A program made the translations under genes and the position numbers. This document shows positions 24,863 to 34,215 of a DNA stretch of 64,000 bases, piece by piece. Source of the stretch: an uncultured Bacteroides sp. GTDB lineage: Bacteria > Bacteroidota > Bacteroidia > Bacteroidales > Bacteroidaceae. How positions within the stretch are numbered: the first letter of the stretch is position 1; each line of letters starts with the position of its first letter. Where the stretch lies: positions 40,807 to 104,806 of the forward strand of contig CASFPE010000007.1 of the NCBI GenBank assembly GCA_949296575.1, read 5' to 3'. A model generated the notes under the pieces. The model did not search any database, was not told the origin of the DNA, and saw nothing but the letters and a program-made list of their open reading frames with translations.

Positions 24863-25858
24863 ATGGCAGACAAGAATAAGAAAAAAGGGCTTGCCCGGAA
24901 GATACAGGATTTCCTGGCGAGCTATCAGGGAAAAGTGACGCTGAACTATGCATATAGCTGGGGCGCGGCAGTCGTGATTCTGGGCGCATTGTTCAAACTG
25001 ACGCACTTGCCGGGTGCCAACTTCATGCTTTTCGTGGGCATGGGCACGGAGGTGCTGGTGTTTTTCATCTCGGCGTTCGACCGCCCGTTCAAGACCTACA
25101 AATGGGAAAGCGTGTTCCCCAACATCAAGATTTCGGGCGCGGACTACGGGAAGAAAAAAGAAGAAGAAACCGTGCCGGAAGGGGATGCTGAGGCAGAACC
25201 TTCTGCTGGTGAAGATGTTTCGGGCATGGAGGCTGTGCTTCAGGCGCAAGGCATGCAGGGACAGCCGGGCGCTTTCCAAGGTGGCGGCATCAGCGGTCCC
25301 ATTGTGATTGGCGGCATGGGAGGCGGCGTTGTGGGCGTTTCCTCGGAAGGTGAAGCCTCTGCTGCAGGTTCGCCCGGCGTTGTGGGCGGTGGTTTTGGCG
25401 CGCCCGTGCAGGGTGGCGCGCCCGTTTCCGGCGGTGGAACGGTCGTTCCTGGCGGCATGGCCGGCGCAGGGCCTCAGGTGATTTCGGTGGGCGCTCCCGC
25501 ACCGGCGGCTCCCGTTGTGCCGGGCGTGGAGGTCAGCGAAGAAATGGAAGAAGCCACCAAGGCTTATCTCGAGCAACTGAAGGAAATGACCGACGCATTG
25601 AGCCGCTTCGTGGAGCAGACACAGTCCATGGGCAAGGACGCGGAACAAATCAACACGTTGAACAAGAACCTCACAGGCATCAATGCCATCTACGAGATAC
25701 AGTTGAGGAGCATCAGTTCGCAACTCTCCACCATCGATGAAATCAATGCCCAAAGCCGGAAGATGGCTTCGCAGATTGATGAGTTGAACAAGGTGTATGC
25801 CCGCATGCTGGAAGCCATGACGGTCAACATGAAAGCCACCGGCGCGGCAAATGTTTAA
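24863..25858 (+). CDS. gldL: Type IX secretion motor protein GldL/PorL
   Basis: 331 residues. Two membrane helices (about 28-45 and 54-72), with Glu63 in the second in the position of the glutamate known to be needed for proton coupling in the GldLM motor. Residues about 125-225 form an unusually long Gly/Ala/Pro/Val-rich low-complexity linker (GGMGGGVVGVSSEG, GGGFGAPVQGGAPVSGGG). The C-terminal third is a coiled coil (NTLNKNLTGINAIYEIQLRS). The linker lengthens the protein relative to many homologues. Confidence 0.94.
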   Translation: MADKNKKKGLARKIQDFLASYQGKVTLNYAYSWGAAVVILGALFKLTHLPGANFMLFVGMGTEVLVFFISAFDRPFKTYKWESVFPNIKISGADYGKKKEEETVPEGDAEAEPSAGEDVSGMEAVLQAQGMQGQPGAFQGGGISGPIVIGGMGGGVVGVSSEGEASAAGSPGVVGGGFGAPVQGGAPVSGGGTVVPGGMAGAGPQVISVGAPAPAAPVVPGVEVSEEMEEATKAYLEQLKEMTDALSRFVEQTQSMGKDAEQINTLNKNLTGINAIYEIQLRSISSQLSTIDEINAQSRKMASQIDELNKVYARMLEAMTVNMKATGAANV

Positions 25859-25889
25859 TGATACAGGATCTCTAATTTAAGAAGGAAAT

Positions 25890-27464
25890 ATGGCAGCAGC
25901 AAATGGACCGGAGACGCCGAGGCAGAAGATGATCAACTTGATGTATATCGTCTTGATGGCTATGCTTGCTTTGAACGTTTCTTCGGATGTGCTCAAAGGC
26001 TTCTCATTGGTGGATGAAAGCCTGAACCGGTCGACTTCCAACTCGACCACGCAGAACGAATCGCTCTACGATGACTTCGACTTCTATATGGAGAAGAACC
26101 CGGAGAAAGTGAAGGTGTGGTACGACAAGGCGCAGTATGTGAAGGCGATATCCGACTCTCTCTTTGGCTTTGTCGACGAGTTGAAACTGCGCATCGTGCA
26201 GGAGGCTGACGGCGATGATGCCGACGTGGAGAACATCTCCAACAAAGAAGACCTTGAAGCAGCATCGTTCGTCATGCTTTCTCCCCGCACCGGGCAAGGG
26301 CAGAAACTGTTTGACGGCATCAACCATTACAAGGACGAGATTCTGGGGATGATTACCGACACGGTGCAGCGCCGCATCATTAGCAGCAACCTCAGCACGG
26401 AAGTGCCTCAGCGGTCCACTACATTGGGCAAGAACTGGCAGGAATACATCTTCGAGAACACGCCGGTGGCGGCGGCAGTCACTTTGCTGACGAAGTTGCA
26501 GAACGATATCCGTTATGCCGAGGGCGAGGTGTTGCACACGTTGGCGAACAATATCGACGTGGGCGACTTGCGCGTCAACCAAGTCAATGCTTATGTGATT
26601 CCCAACTCGCAGAACATCGTGCGGGGCGGGAAGTTCACGGCCAACATCATCCTGGCGGCAGTGGACTCCACCCAACGTCCCTCTATCTATATCGGCGACA
26701 AGAAACTCCCGGAGGAACAGAACGGCTACTATGAAGCCATCTGCAACACGACGGGAGAGTTCACTTTGGCCGGATATCTGGAATTGCCCCAAGGCGACGG
26801 CAGCATCCTGCGGCGCGACTTCTCGCAGGCATACACGGTGGTGGAACCTTCTGCCACGATCTCGGCCACGATGATGAACGTGCTTTATGCCGGTTATGAC
26901 AACCCGGTGAGCATTTCTGTGCCGGGTGTCCCCAACCAGCAGATACAGGCATCCATCACGAATGGCAACGGAACGCTGAAACGTACGGCTGAGGGCTTTG
27001 TGGCACATCCGACGAAGGTGGGCGAGGATGCCGTGATCACGGTGACGGCCAATTTGGAAGGGCGCAGCCAGGTGATGGGCGAATATGCTTTCCGCGTGCG
27101 CCGTTTGCCGGATCCCACGCCTTTCATTGAATATACGGACGATAAAGGCAACACGGAACGCTACCGTGGAGGCACTGGTTTCCCGAAAGCTTACCTGATG
27201 GGGACGGAAGGAATTGTGGCCGCGATTGACGACGGCTTGCTGAACATCGGCTTTGAGGTGCTGGGGTTCGAGACCGTCTTTTTCGACAACATGGGCAATG
27301 CCGTGCCGGAAGTGTCGGACGGGAGCAAGTTCTCATCGAGGCAGCGCAACTTGTTCCGCCGCTTGTCGAGGGGCAAACGCTTCTACATCTCCCGCGTGAG
27401 GGCGATAGGCCCCGATGGGGTGGAACGCCTGCTCCCGACATCGCTTGAAGTAATTGTAAATTAA
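25890..27464 (+). CDS. gldM: Type IX secretion motor protein GldM/PorM
   Basis: 524 residues. One N-terminal membrane helix (about 14-32, KMINLMYIVLMAMLALNVS) that pairs with GldL, then a long periplasmic part of four domains reaching the GldKN ring, ending SLEVIVN. PRQKMINLMYIVLMAMLALN is the family signature. GldLM converts proton-motive force into movement that powers type IX export or gliding. Confidence 0.95.
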   Translation: MAAANGPETPRQKMINLMYIVLMAMLALNVSSDVLKGFSLVDESLNRSTSNSTTQNESLYDDFDFYMEKNPEKVKVWYDKAQYVKAISDSLFGFVDELKLRIVQEADGDDADVENISNKEDLEAASFVMLSPRTGQGQKLFDGINHYKDEILGMITDTVQRRIISSNLSTEVPQRSTTLGKNWQEYIFENTPVAAAVTLLTKLQNDIRYAEGEVLHTLANNIDVGDLRVNQVNAYVIPNSQNIVRGGKFTANIILAAVDSTQRPSIYIGDKKLPEEQNGYYEAICNTTGEFTLAGYLELPQGDGSILRRDFSQAYTVVEPSATISATMMNVLYAGYDNPVSISVPGVPNQQIQASITNGNGTLKRTAEGFVAHPTKVGEDAVITVTANLEGRSQVMGEYAFRVRRLPDPTPFIEYTDDKGNTERYRGGTGFPKAYLMGTEGIVAAIDDGLLNIGFEVLGFETVFFDNMGNAVPEVSDGSKFSSRQRNLFRRLSRGKRFYISRVRAIGPDGVERLLPTSLEVIVN

Positions 27465-27477
27465 AACATACAGGTAT

Positions 27478-28602
27478 ATGAGACACACTATTTCCATATT
27501 GGTTTTCCTTTGCGCGTTGCTGGCAGTGCAGCAATTGCAGGCGCAACCCCCCTTGCGGAGGGCGGAGCAGGAAAAGAAGAAAGAGGCTGCCGTGCCGGAA
27601 CTCTCGGTTCGTGCCAAGGCCCAGTACACGGGGCAGATGGCCATGCCGGAGGAGTTGATCTGGAAGCGGGAAATCTACCGCACGCTGGACTTGAACGAGG
27701 CCAAGAACTCTCCTTTGTACTACCCGGTGGAGCCGTTGGGCGACCGCATGAACCTGTTCACCTACCTGTTCCGCCTGCTGGCTGAAGGCAAGATACCCGC
27801 CTACGAATACCGCTTGGACGGCACGGAGGTGTTCACCGAGGAAAGCAAGATGAACTTCCGCGACATGCTCGATCGTTTCCATATCTACTACGAGGAGATG
27901 GTGGAAGGCAAGGACACTTTGCTGCGCATTGACAACAGCGACATCCCGTCGTCGGAGGTGCTGAGCTTCTTTATCAAGGAGAACTGGTATTTCGACCAAC
28001 GCTCGTCCACCATGAATGCCAAGGTGACGGCCATCTGCCCGGTGCTTCACCGGGCGGGAGACTTCTCGATGGACATCGTGAAGTCGCCGATGTTCTGGCT
28101 GAACTACAACGACCTGGCGCCTTACCTGACGCGCTTGCCCGTCATGACCAGCGACCTGAACAACACGTCGAACCTGAATGCCGACGACTATTTTGTGTCG
28201 CGCATGTACAAGGGCGACATCTACAAGACCACCAACATGCTGGGGCGCACCTTGAGCCAGTATTGCCCCACGGACAGCGCGATGCAGGCAGAGCAGGCGC
28301 GCATCGAAGGGCAACTGAAGGCATTCGACGACAACCTGTGGGACTCCACCCGTGGCTTGGTGGCCGAGGACACGGGTGCTGCGGCTGCCGACACGGCTTT
28401 GGCAGTGGTGGAAGAAAAGGAGGACACGAAGGTGGTGTCCGTGCGCCGGAACTCGAAGAAGGTGGGGCGCGACCGTGAGGAAGAAGCCGGGGAGGCCAAG
28501 GCGGCACCGGCCCCGAAGCGGGAGAAAGCGTCGAAGAAAGGCAGCGATGCCCCGAAGGCCAAGGCGGCGCCGAGGGTGTCGGTGCGCCGCGAAAGGCGAT
28601 GA
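27478..28602 (+). CDS. gldN: Type IX secretion ring protein GldN/PorN
   Basis: 374 residues. Signal peptide about 1-21 (ending LQAQ), then the GldN domain with WKREIYRTLDLNEAKNSPLYYPVEPLG split over two segments, LFTYLFRLLAEGKIPAYEYR and IKENWYFDQRSSTM. The last ~60 residues (about 315-374) are a lysine/arginine/alanine-rich low-complexity tail with two VSVRR motifs, which I do not recognise from other GldN proteins. A short GATGAC/GTCATC hairpin overlaps the stop region. Confidence 0.93.
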   Translation: MRHTISILVFLCALLAVQQLQAQPPLRRAEQEKKKEAAVPELSVRAKAQYTGQMAMPEELIWKREIYRTLDLNEAKNSPLYYPVEPLGDRMNLFTYLFRLLAEGKIPAYEYRLDGTEVFTEESKMNFRDMLDRFHIYYEEMVEGKDTLLRIDNSDIPSSEVLSFFIKENWYFDQRSSTMNAKVTAICPVLHRAGDFSMDIVKSPMFWLNYNDLAPYLTRLPVMTSDLNNTSNLNADDYFVSRMYKGDIYKTTNMLGRTLSQYCPTDSAMQAEQARIEGQLKAFDDNLWDSTRGLVAEDTGAAAADTALAVVEEKEDTKVVSVRRNSKKVGRDREEEAGEAKAAPAPKREKASKKGSDAPKAKAAPRVSVRRERR

Positions 28603-28789
28603 CTCCGTCATCCGTGGCATAACGGTTTGCAAGAGTCGTGCAGGCGTGGCAAGAGGCGCGCTTGTGCGGCTCTTGGCGCGAATGGGGGCGAGATGAGACG
28701 AATGTGCTATAATTTGGGCGCATCGTGCTTTTTTTATTGCCGGAGCTTGCTTTAATTTGCATCGTTGTTAACATTAACATGAAAGGAAG

Positions 28790-30280
28790 ATGCAAATGAT
28801 GGAATTGTTTTCTTTATGCAGATGGAGGCGCATGCTGCGGGGCGGCATGCTGGCCGCCTTGTTGTGGTGCAGCCCGGCGGCATGGGCGCAAGGGACGGAC
28901 CGCCTGGTGCTGCCTGGCGACTATCCCGACCCGTCGGTGTTGCGCGACGGCGACGACTATTACATGACCCATTCCTCGTTCAACTATTTGCCGGGCTTGC
29001 TGGTGTGGCATTCCACGGACCTGCGGCATTGGGAGCCGGTGGGCCATGCGTTGGCTGAATATCACGGGCCCGTGTGGGCGCCCGACTTGGTGAAGCATGG
29101 CGACACCTATTATATATACTACCCGGCGGGAGGTACGAACTGGGTGGTATGGGCCAAGGACATCAAAGGCCCGTGGAGCCGCCCGGTGGACTTGAAGCTG
29201 GAAGGCATCGACCCCGGCCATGTGGTGGACGGGGAGGGCAACCGCTACCTCTACGTGGACAACGGCTGCGTGGTGCGCCTCTCGGCCGACGGCCTCTCCA
29301 CCGTGGGCGGGAAGCGCAAGGTGTACGACGGGTGGGCGTACCCCTCCGAGTGGCAGACGGAATGCTTCTGCCTGGAGGCGCCCAAGCTGATGCGGCACGG
29401 GGAGTATTACTACCTGACCTCCGCGCAGGGCGGCACGGCAGGGCCGGCCACCAGCCACATGGTGGTCTCCGCCCGTTCGAAGGACGTGTGCGGCCCGTGG
29501 GAGAACTCGCCTTTCAATCCCGTGGTGCATACGCGCAGCGACCGCGAGCCGTGGTGGTCCAAGGGGCATGGCACGTTGGCGGAAGGCCCCGATGGCCGCT
29601 GGTGGATGTTCTACCACGGCTATGCGAAAGGTTTCCACACCTTGGGGCGCTCCACGCTGATGACGGCGGTGGAGTGGACGGATGACGGGTGGTTCCGCGT
29701 GGACAGGGACGCGGATGTCCCCGAAACCTCGTTCGATTTGCCCTTGTCCGATGTGTTTGAAGACGGAATCTTGGGCATGCAGTGGGCGTTCTGGGAGGAG
29801 TATGCGCCGCAGGCGTTGCATTTTGCGGACGGCGTGCTGTGGATGGATGCCAAGGGAACGGGCGCGGCCGACGGGCGGCTGCTCTTGGTGAACCCCGGCG
29901 ACCGCAGCTACGAGGTGCAGGCCGAGGTGCATCCGGGCAGTGGCAACACGGCGGGCCTGCTCCTGTTCTACGACGGCGGGGCATGGGCCGGGGTGGTGTA
30001 CGATGGCCGCGCCTGGCGGGTGTACAGCGGCGCAAAGGAGGTGCGCAAGCTGGAATGCACGCTGGTGCGCAAGTTCCACGCCCGCATCCGCAACGTGGAA
30101 AACCGCGTGGACATCGCCGTCAGCCGCGACGGGCAGGACTGGACGGCGTTGGCCGAAGGCATGGACGTCTCCGCCCTGAACCACAACCGCTGCGGCGGCT
30201 TCCTCTCCCTGCGTGCCGGGCTGCTCTCGGCAGGCGATGGGCGGGCAGGCTTCGGCTACTTCCGCTACCGCCCGCTGTGA
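28790..30280 (+). CDS. Glycoside hydrolase family 43 protein
   Basis: 496 residues with a signal peptide (about 1-35, ending AWAQG). The five-bladed GH43 propeller starts at GDYPDPSVLRDGDDYYM, with the catalytic base Asp in DYPDPS, and continues with GPVWAPDLVKHGDTYYIYYP; the acid Glu is likely in ECFCLEAPKL. Residues about 330-496 form a second beta-sandwich domain. Typical substrates are xylan or arabinan side chains; which one cannot be said. No SusC/SusD genes are adjacent, so it is not part of a visible polysaccharide utilization locus. Confidence 0.88.
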   Translation: MQMMELFSLCRWRRMLRGGMLAALLWCSPAAWAQGTDRLVLPGDYPDPSVLRDGDDYYMTHSSFNYLPGLLVWHSTDLRHWEPVGHALAEYHGPVWAPDLVKHGDTYYIYYPAGGTNWVVWAKDIKGPWSRPVDLKLEGIDPGHVVDGEGNRYLYVDNGCVVRLSADGLSTVGGKRKVYDGWAYPSEWQTECFCLEAPKLMRHGEYYYLTSAQGGTAGPATSHMVVSARSKDVCGPWENSPFNPVVHTRSDREPWWSKGHGTLAEGPDGRWWMFYHGYAKGFHTLGRSTLMTAVEWTDDGWFRVDRDADVPETSFDLPLSDVFEDGILGMQWAFWEEYAPQALHFADGVLWMDAKGTGAADGRLLLVNPGDRSYEVQAEVHPGSGNTAGLLLFYDGGAWAGVVYDGRAWRVYSGAKEVRKLECTLVRKFHARIRNVENRVDIAVSRDGQDWTALAEGMDVSALNHNRCGGFLSLRAGLLSAGDGRAGFGYFRYRPL

Positions 30281-30307
30281 CGATGCCTTTCATCACCCCT
30301 CCGTCTC

Positions 30308-30505
30308 CGCATGTACGAACTCTTTACCATGCGCGAGAGGACGGGCCGATGACGCGCAAGGCGAGGTGTCCATGTCGCGCACCAGGGCGCTGCCATGACG
30401 CGCAAGGTGAACCCTTCATGACGCGCATCATGGGGTGCTGCTGTTGCGCTTCAGCAAGGGGTGCTGTTGCGCATCATGGAGGGTGGCTGTTGCGCTTCAT
30501 GATTT
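30308..30505. repeat. Tandem repeat array with an exact 23-bp period
   Basis: GCGC occurs at 30331, 30354, 30377, 30400, 30423, 30446, 30469 and 30492, eight times at exactly 23-bp spacing, inside units that begin ATGACGCGCA, ATGTCGCGCA or CTGTTGCGC. Unit bodies diverge, with the later ones changing ATGAC to CTGTT. The array lies in the 476-bp gap between the convergent GH43 gene and the lipoprotein gene ending at 30757. The rest of the gap (30506-30756) is GC-rich with no gene or clear structure that I can identify. Confidence 0.85.
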
Positions 30506-30756
30506 CACCCCCTCCACAAGTGCCTGTGGGGCATGTTTTGCGGCAGCGGCAGGGGCGGGAAAGCGAGGCTTCGGACTCCCCTCCTCCGCTCTCCGGCAGG
30601 GAGGATAGCTGCTGGCGGCGGCAGCCTTCCGGCAGTTCCAGTGTAAGGTATTATTATCATCCGGGAAGGCGGGAAAGGGCACGGGCGGAAAGGGACGCGC
30701 TGCATCCCCCTCCGCCCGTGCGGCTTGTTTATGGATGGCGTTAAGAAGCGCCAAGG

Positions 30757-32142
30757 TCAGGGGGCTATCTTCTTGGGGCGCACCATCAGCTGGTGGCGGG
30801 CGGTGTAGAACCTTGTCATCTCCACATCGAGCGCAGGCAAGGCCAAGTACCAAGGGTAGCCATCGGCAATGTTGTCGTAGCGCACGCACGACATGTAGTA
30901 ACCCCGATCGGTGCTGTAGATGCTGCCGTTGCGGGCATCGTAATACCCGCAGAAAGGCAGGAAGATGCCTTGGCTCTGCTCCACGATGGCGGTGCTGGCA
31001 TAGACGGCGGTGCCCGACGTGATGCGCCGCCCGCTCCCGGCAGGCCACAGCAGTGTGCCTTCCACCGGGCCGCCCTCGGCATCTTCCAATATCATGTGCT
31101 GGGAAGAAGCCGATGCCGCCAAGCCCCTCAACTCGTCCGCGTTGGGTGTGGCCCACGGGTAGCCCAACCCGGCGGTGGCGGCATCCATGGCCGGGTCGCC
31201 CCCGAAGTAGGTCTCGTTGTCATCGAAGTTGTAGTGCGTGCCGGCGTAGAGCGTCGGCGCGGGGTCGCCCCACGAGAAGTATTCGTTCTGTTGGCCGTTC
31301 ACCTGTCCCCGGAAGGTGTGCCACGGCTGCGGGGCGATGCGCCACGTGCCGCCCGTGTATTGCAAGTTGCCTTTCGCCCAGTTCACGCCGCACAGCCGTA
31401 CATAGTCGTCGGCCACGGCGTTGTCCGTGTAGGCCGTGGCCGGTTCAGAGATGCTCCATCCGGCATAGGTGTCGTCCGTGGCCGCGCCCATCTCGTTGCG
31501 GATTTCCACTTGCAGGGTGGATGCACTGGACGTGAGGCGGCTGAGGTCGAACTCGGCGGTCACCACGCCGTTGCCCAAGGTGGCGGTTGCCTCCAAGGAG
31601 CCGAGCTTCATGGTGGCGGCGGTGGCGGGCATTGAAGCGTCGGCCACAGTATAGGGGATGGTGACGGCGATGCGGTTCATGGCGGGCATCTCTATCCGGC
31701 ACTGCTCCATGTCGGGGATGGGCGCGAAGTCGGCCTTCGCATGGTAGGCGTAATAGTTGTAGTTGCCGGTGAACCGTCCTTCCGGCGTGTCGATGTAGGG
31801 GCGGATGTCGTAGCCGTCGCCGCCTGCATCATCGCTGTACGTCAGCCCGGCGATGGTGGCGGTGACGGTGCCGTCAGCGTATTCGCCCGGCTGTGCCTGC
31901 CAGTCTTGCCCCGTGAGGTGGTAGATGAACCCGGCTTCCAACACCTCCGGCTCGCCTGCCACGGCCTCTATCGTGGCTTGTAGGGTCAGCGTGTAGCTGT
32001 CGGGCGCGGCTTGCAGGCCGGTTTCCTGTAAGTTGGACGGGAACCGGGCGATGAAGCCGTATTCCTCATCGTAGTCGGCGCAGCCTCCCGCCATCAGGAG
32101 GAAGGAGAGGGCTGCTATGCAGTAAGTAGTCTTTGCTTTCAT
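30757..32142 (-). CDS. Lipoprotein with C-terminal FISUMP-like domain
   Basis: 461 residues. The lipoprotein signal ends LLMAGGC (Cys21) followed by ADYDEEYG, acidic as in surface-exported lipoproteins. Residues about 40-245 look like two beta-sandwich modules. From about 250, CGVNWAKGNLQYTGG, YFSWGDPAP, GYPWATPNADEL and LPFCGYYDARNGSIYSTDRG match the FISUMP-type domain, related in design to the middle of the CXXX protein at 17454. It is the last gene of the four-gene operon 34389-30757 and its start overlaps the PEGA gene by 4 nt. Confidence 0.75.
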   Translation of the reverse strand: MKAKTTYCIAALSFLLMAGGCADYDEEYGFIARFPSNLQETGLQAAPDSYTLTLQATIEAVAGEPEVLEAGFIYHLTGQDWQAQPGEYADGTVTATIAGLTYSDDAGGDGYDIRPYIDTPEGRFTGNYNYYAYHAKADFAPIPDMEQCRIEMPAMNRIAVTIPYTVADASMPATAATMKLGSLEATATLGNGVVTAEFDLSRLTSSASTLQVEIRNEMGAATDDTYAGWSISEPATAYTDNAVADDYVRLCGVNWAKGNLQYTGGTWRIAPQPWHTFRGQVNGQQNEYFSWGDPAPTLYAGTHYNFDDNETYFGGDPAMDAATAGLGYPWATPNADELRGLAASASSQHMILEDAEGGPVEGTLLWPAGSGRRITSGTAVYASTAIVEQSQGIFLPFCGYYDARNGSIYSTDRGYYMSCVRYDNIADGYPWYLALPALDVEMTRFYTARHQLMVRPKKIAP

Positions 32143-33155
32143 CTTTTCTTGTTTTTATGGATGGTGAAACCTACCCCCACGTACACCTCGTTGAGGCGCG
32201 ACCCGCTGGGGCTGTGCTTGCCCGCGATGGTGGTGTAGCCGCACGACACCAAGAGGGCTTTCCACTTGGCGATGACGCCCACGTCGATGGCCGCGCCCTG
32301 CGAGCCGTAGGGGAACACTTCGTCGGGATACATGGCGTTTTCGGCAATGCTTTCGTCCTTCACGTATTTCCGGGCATACTCCCCGTAGCCCGCGCCGATG
32401 TAGGCATAGACGTATTTGTGGCACCGGGCCATGAAGCCGCACGTGACGCTGCCGTAGGCGTGGCCGTCCTCCTTGTAGCGTCCCGTGCCGGCAAGGTTGT
32501 TCTGGTCAGCCGCGTAGGTCTGCCCGGCAGCGGGCGGTTCGTAGCTGAAGAAGCCGTTCTTGAACGAGGACGACACGCGGACGAATCCGCCGAACCTCCG
32601 GCACAGGGCGGCGAATCCCCCGAAGCCGTGCGCCGATCCGGTGGCCATCACCATGCCGTAGAGGCGGGGCGGGCGTTTGCGCAGGGCGTAGCTGCGATGC
32701 ACTTCCGCGAAGGGAGCCACAGACACGCGGTCTGTGGCTTCGTAATACGTCTCCGGGTCTTTCTCGATGCGTACGTTGTGGTCGCCCAAGAGGGGAAACA
32801 CGGCGGGCGTGCTGCTCTGCGGGATGCCGTCGATATAGACCGTGGCGCCCGCCGGGACGCTCTCCACCGACAGTTGCCCGTCGATGGGGTAGCGGTAAAC
32901 GTCCTGCACGGTTTCCGGGGTCACGTCCAATTCGTAGTGCTTCTCGTAGGCCGTGCCGTAGCGCACGGTCACGGTGTGCCGCCCGGCAGGGACGCGCTTG
33001 GTGAGCATGTTGTTCGACGAGATGTCGCCGTCGATGCCTATCTCCGCCCCGATGGAGGTCTCCAAGCGGACGCGCAGGGAGTCCTGCGGGGCCTGTGCCG
33101 CCAAGGGCATTGCCGTGGCGGCGCAGAGGGTGAGGGTTGCTGCGAAGTGTTTCAT
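32139..33155 (-). CDS. PEGA-domain protein with outer-membrane barrel-like C-terminus
   Basis: 338 residues. Signal peptide about 1-20 (ending PLAAQA). Two PEGA-like repeats: about 29-80 (IGIDGDISSNN, VPAGRHTVTVRYG) and about 93-150 (LSVESVPAGATVYIDGIPQS). Residues about 165-338 have alternating hydrophobic strands (YGSVTCGFMARCHKYVYAYI, NEVYVGVGFTIHK) suggesting a small barrel or beta-sandwich. PEGA domains bind surface layers or peptidoglycan-associated partners. The pairing with a TolB-like lipoprotein upstream suggests an envelope complex. Confidence 0.72.
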   Translation of the reverse strand: MKHFAATLTLCAATAMPLAAQAPQDSLRVRLETSIGAEIGIDGDISSNNMLTKRVPAGRHTVTVRYGTAYEKHYELDVTPETVQDVYRYPIDGQLSVESVPAGATVYIDGIPQSSTPAVFPLLGDHNVRIEKDPETYYEATDRVSVAPFAEVHRSYALRKRPPRLYGMVMATGSAHGFGGFAALCRRFGGFVRVSSSFKNGFFSYEPPAAGQTYAADQNNLAGTGRYKEDGHAYGSVTCGFMARCHKYVYAYIGAGYGEYARKYVKDESIAENAMYPDEVFPYGSQGAAIDVGVIAKWKALLVSCGYTTIAGKHSPSGSRLNEVYVGVGFTIHKNKKR

Positions 33156-33162
33156 GGCGGGC

Positions 33163-34185
33163 TTATTCCAAGTTGAAGTTCATCCGCCACACGTTGAATG
33201 CCTGGTCGGCGTTGGCGCGGCTGGAGATGAAGTAGATGCTCCGCCCGTCGGCCGACCATGCGGGCGAGGTGTCCGTTTGCGGGTGGAAGGTGAGTTGCGT
33301 GAGGCGCGAGCCGTCGGTGCGCACCACGAAGATGTCGAGGTTGGGCTTCTTCGTCACGTTGGAGATGCTGTTGCCCACGCACACGAGCCATTTCCCGTCG
33401 GGCGACAGGCGCGGGTTGGTGAAGCTGCGGTTCTCGTCGGAGGCGATGAGGCTCTCCTGCCCTTTCACGAAGTTCACGTACCATATCTCGCTGCGGCCCG
33501 TGGTGCTGTTGCGCACGCAGTAGAAGGCATCCGGGTCATCGGGGATGAGGCACACGGAGTAGCCCCTGGAGCAGGAGGTGAGCGTGCCGTTCTCGCGGTT
33601 GAGCGACCAGATGGAGGGGCCTGAGCCTGCGATGCGGGTGAAGAACAGGCGTTTGCCGTCCGCGCTCAGCATGGGGTCGGAGTCTTTCACGTTGCCGTTC
33701 GTCAGTTGGTTCATCATGCTGCCCGCCGTGGCGTTCACGGAGCAGATGTACCAGTTGGGGCCGTTCATGTCAGAGAAGTAGATGTTGCCGTCGCTGCCCC
33801 ACGAGAAGCTCTGTATGTTGCGGAACGTGCGCTGCGTGGCCACGCCTTGCGCCCCGGTGCTGCGCACCATCACGTTGTCCTGCTTGTTCATGCGGGTGCA
33901 GTAAGCCAGTTGGCGGCCGTCGGGCGACACGTCGAGCAGGCGGTTCACGTACCAGCCGAAGCCCATCCGCTGGGAGATGCCGGCGTTCATGTTCGTCATG
34001 TCCGCGTAGGTGTAGGCGTTGGGGGTGAAGGTGCTTCCGGCGATGACGGAATTGCTCGTCTCGTCGGTCACTTTCACGAGGTTCAGCCCGCTTTCCTCCG
34101 GCACGTAGGTGTCGAGGTACAGCTGGGTGGTGCCGCACGATGCCAGCAGCAGGCATGCGGCGGCGGTGGTCAGATGTTTCATCAT
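33163..34185 (-). CDS. TolB-like beta-propeller lipoprotein (PD40/WD40-like repeats)
   Basis: 340 residues. The lipoprotein signal ends LLASCG (Cys17). At least five PD40-type blades are visible: LLDVSPDGRQLAYCTRMN, SFSWGSDGNIYFSDMNG, DPMLSADGKRLFFTRIAG, NPRLSPDGKWLVCVGN and SPAWSADGRSIYFISSR. TolB-like propellers bind protein partners at the outer membrane; no Tol/Pal genes are here. ATG 34185 and ATG 34182 are both possible. Eight bases separate it from the PEGA gene. Confidence 0.82.
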   Translation of the reverse strand: MMKHLTTAAACLLLASCGTTQLYLDTYVPEESGLNLVKVTDETSNSVIAGSTFTPNAYTYADMTNMNAGISQRMGFGWYVNRLLDVSPDGRQLAYCTRMNKQDNVMVRSTGAQGVATQRTFRNIQSFSWGSDGNIYFSDMNGPNWYICSVNATAGSMMNQLTNGNVKDSDPMLSADGKRLFFTRIAGSGPSIWSLNRENGTLTSCSRGYSVCLIPDDPDAFYCVRNSTTGRSEIWYVNFVKGQESLIASDENRSFTNPRLSPDGKWLVCVGNSISNVTKKPNLDIFVVRTDGSRLTQLTFHPQTDTSPAWSADGRSIYFISSRANADQAFNVWRMNFNLE

Positions 34186-34215
34186 ATTCGTAATGTTATT
34201 AAGGATTGTTCATGC

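Noticed and set aside
27124..28632. 502-residue antisense frame over gldM and gldN
   Set aside because: Same reason: it mirrors two well-supported genes and has no domain.
28620..28670. Possible sixth repeat array after gldN
   Set aside because: GCAAGAG recurs once (28629 and 28649) at 20 bp but the phase is not maintained; too weak to list.
30308..30505. CRISPR array
   Set aside because: The units are short and degenerate, there are no unique spacers and no cas genes; a Cas2-like protein elsewhere (56706) is not linked.
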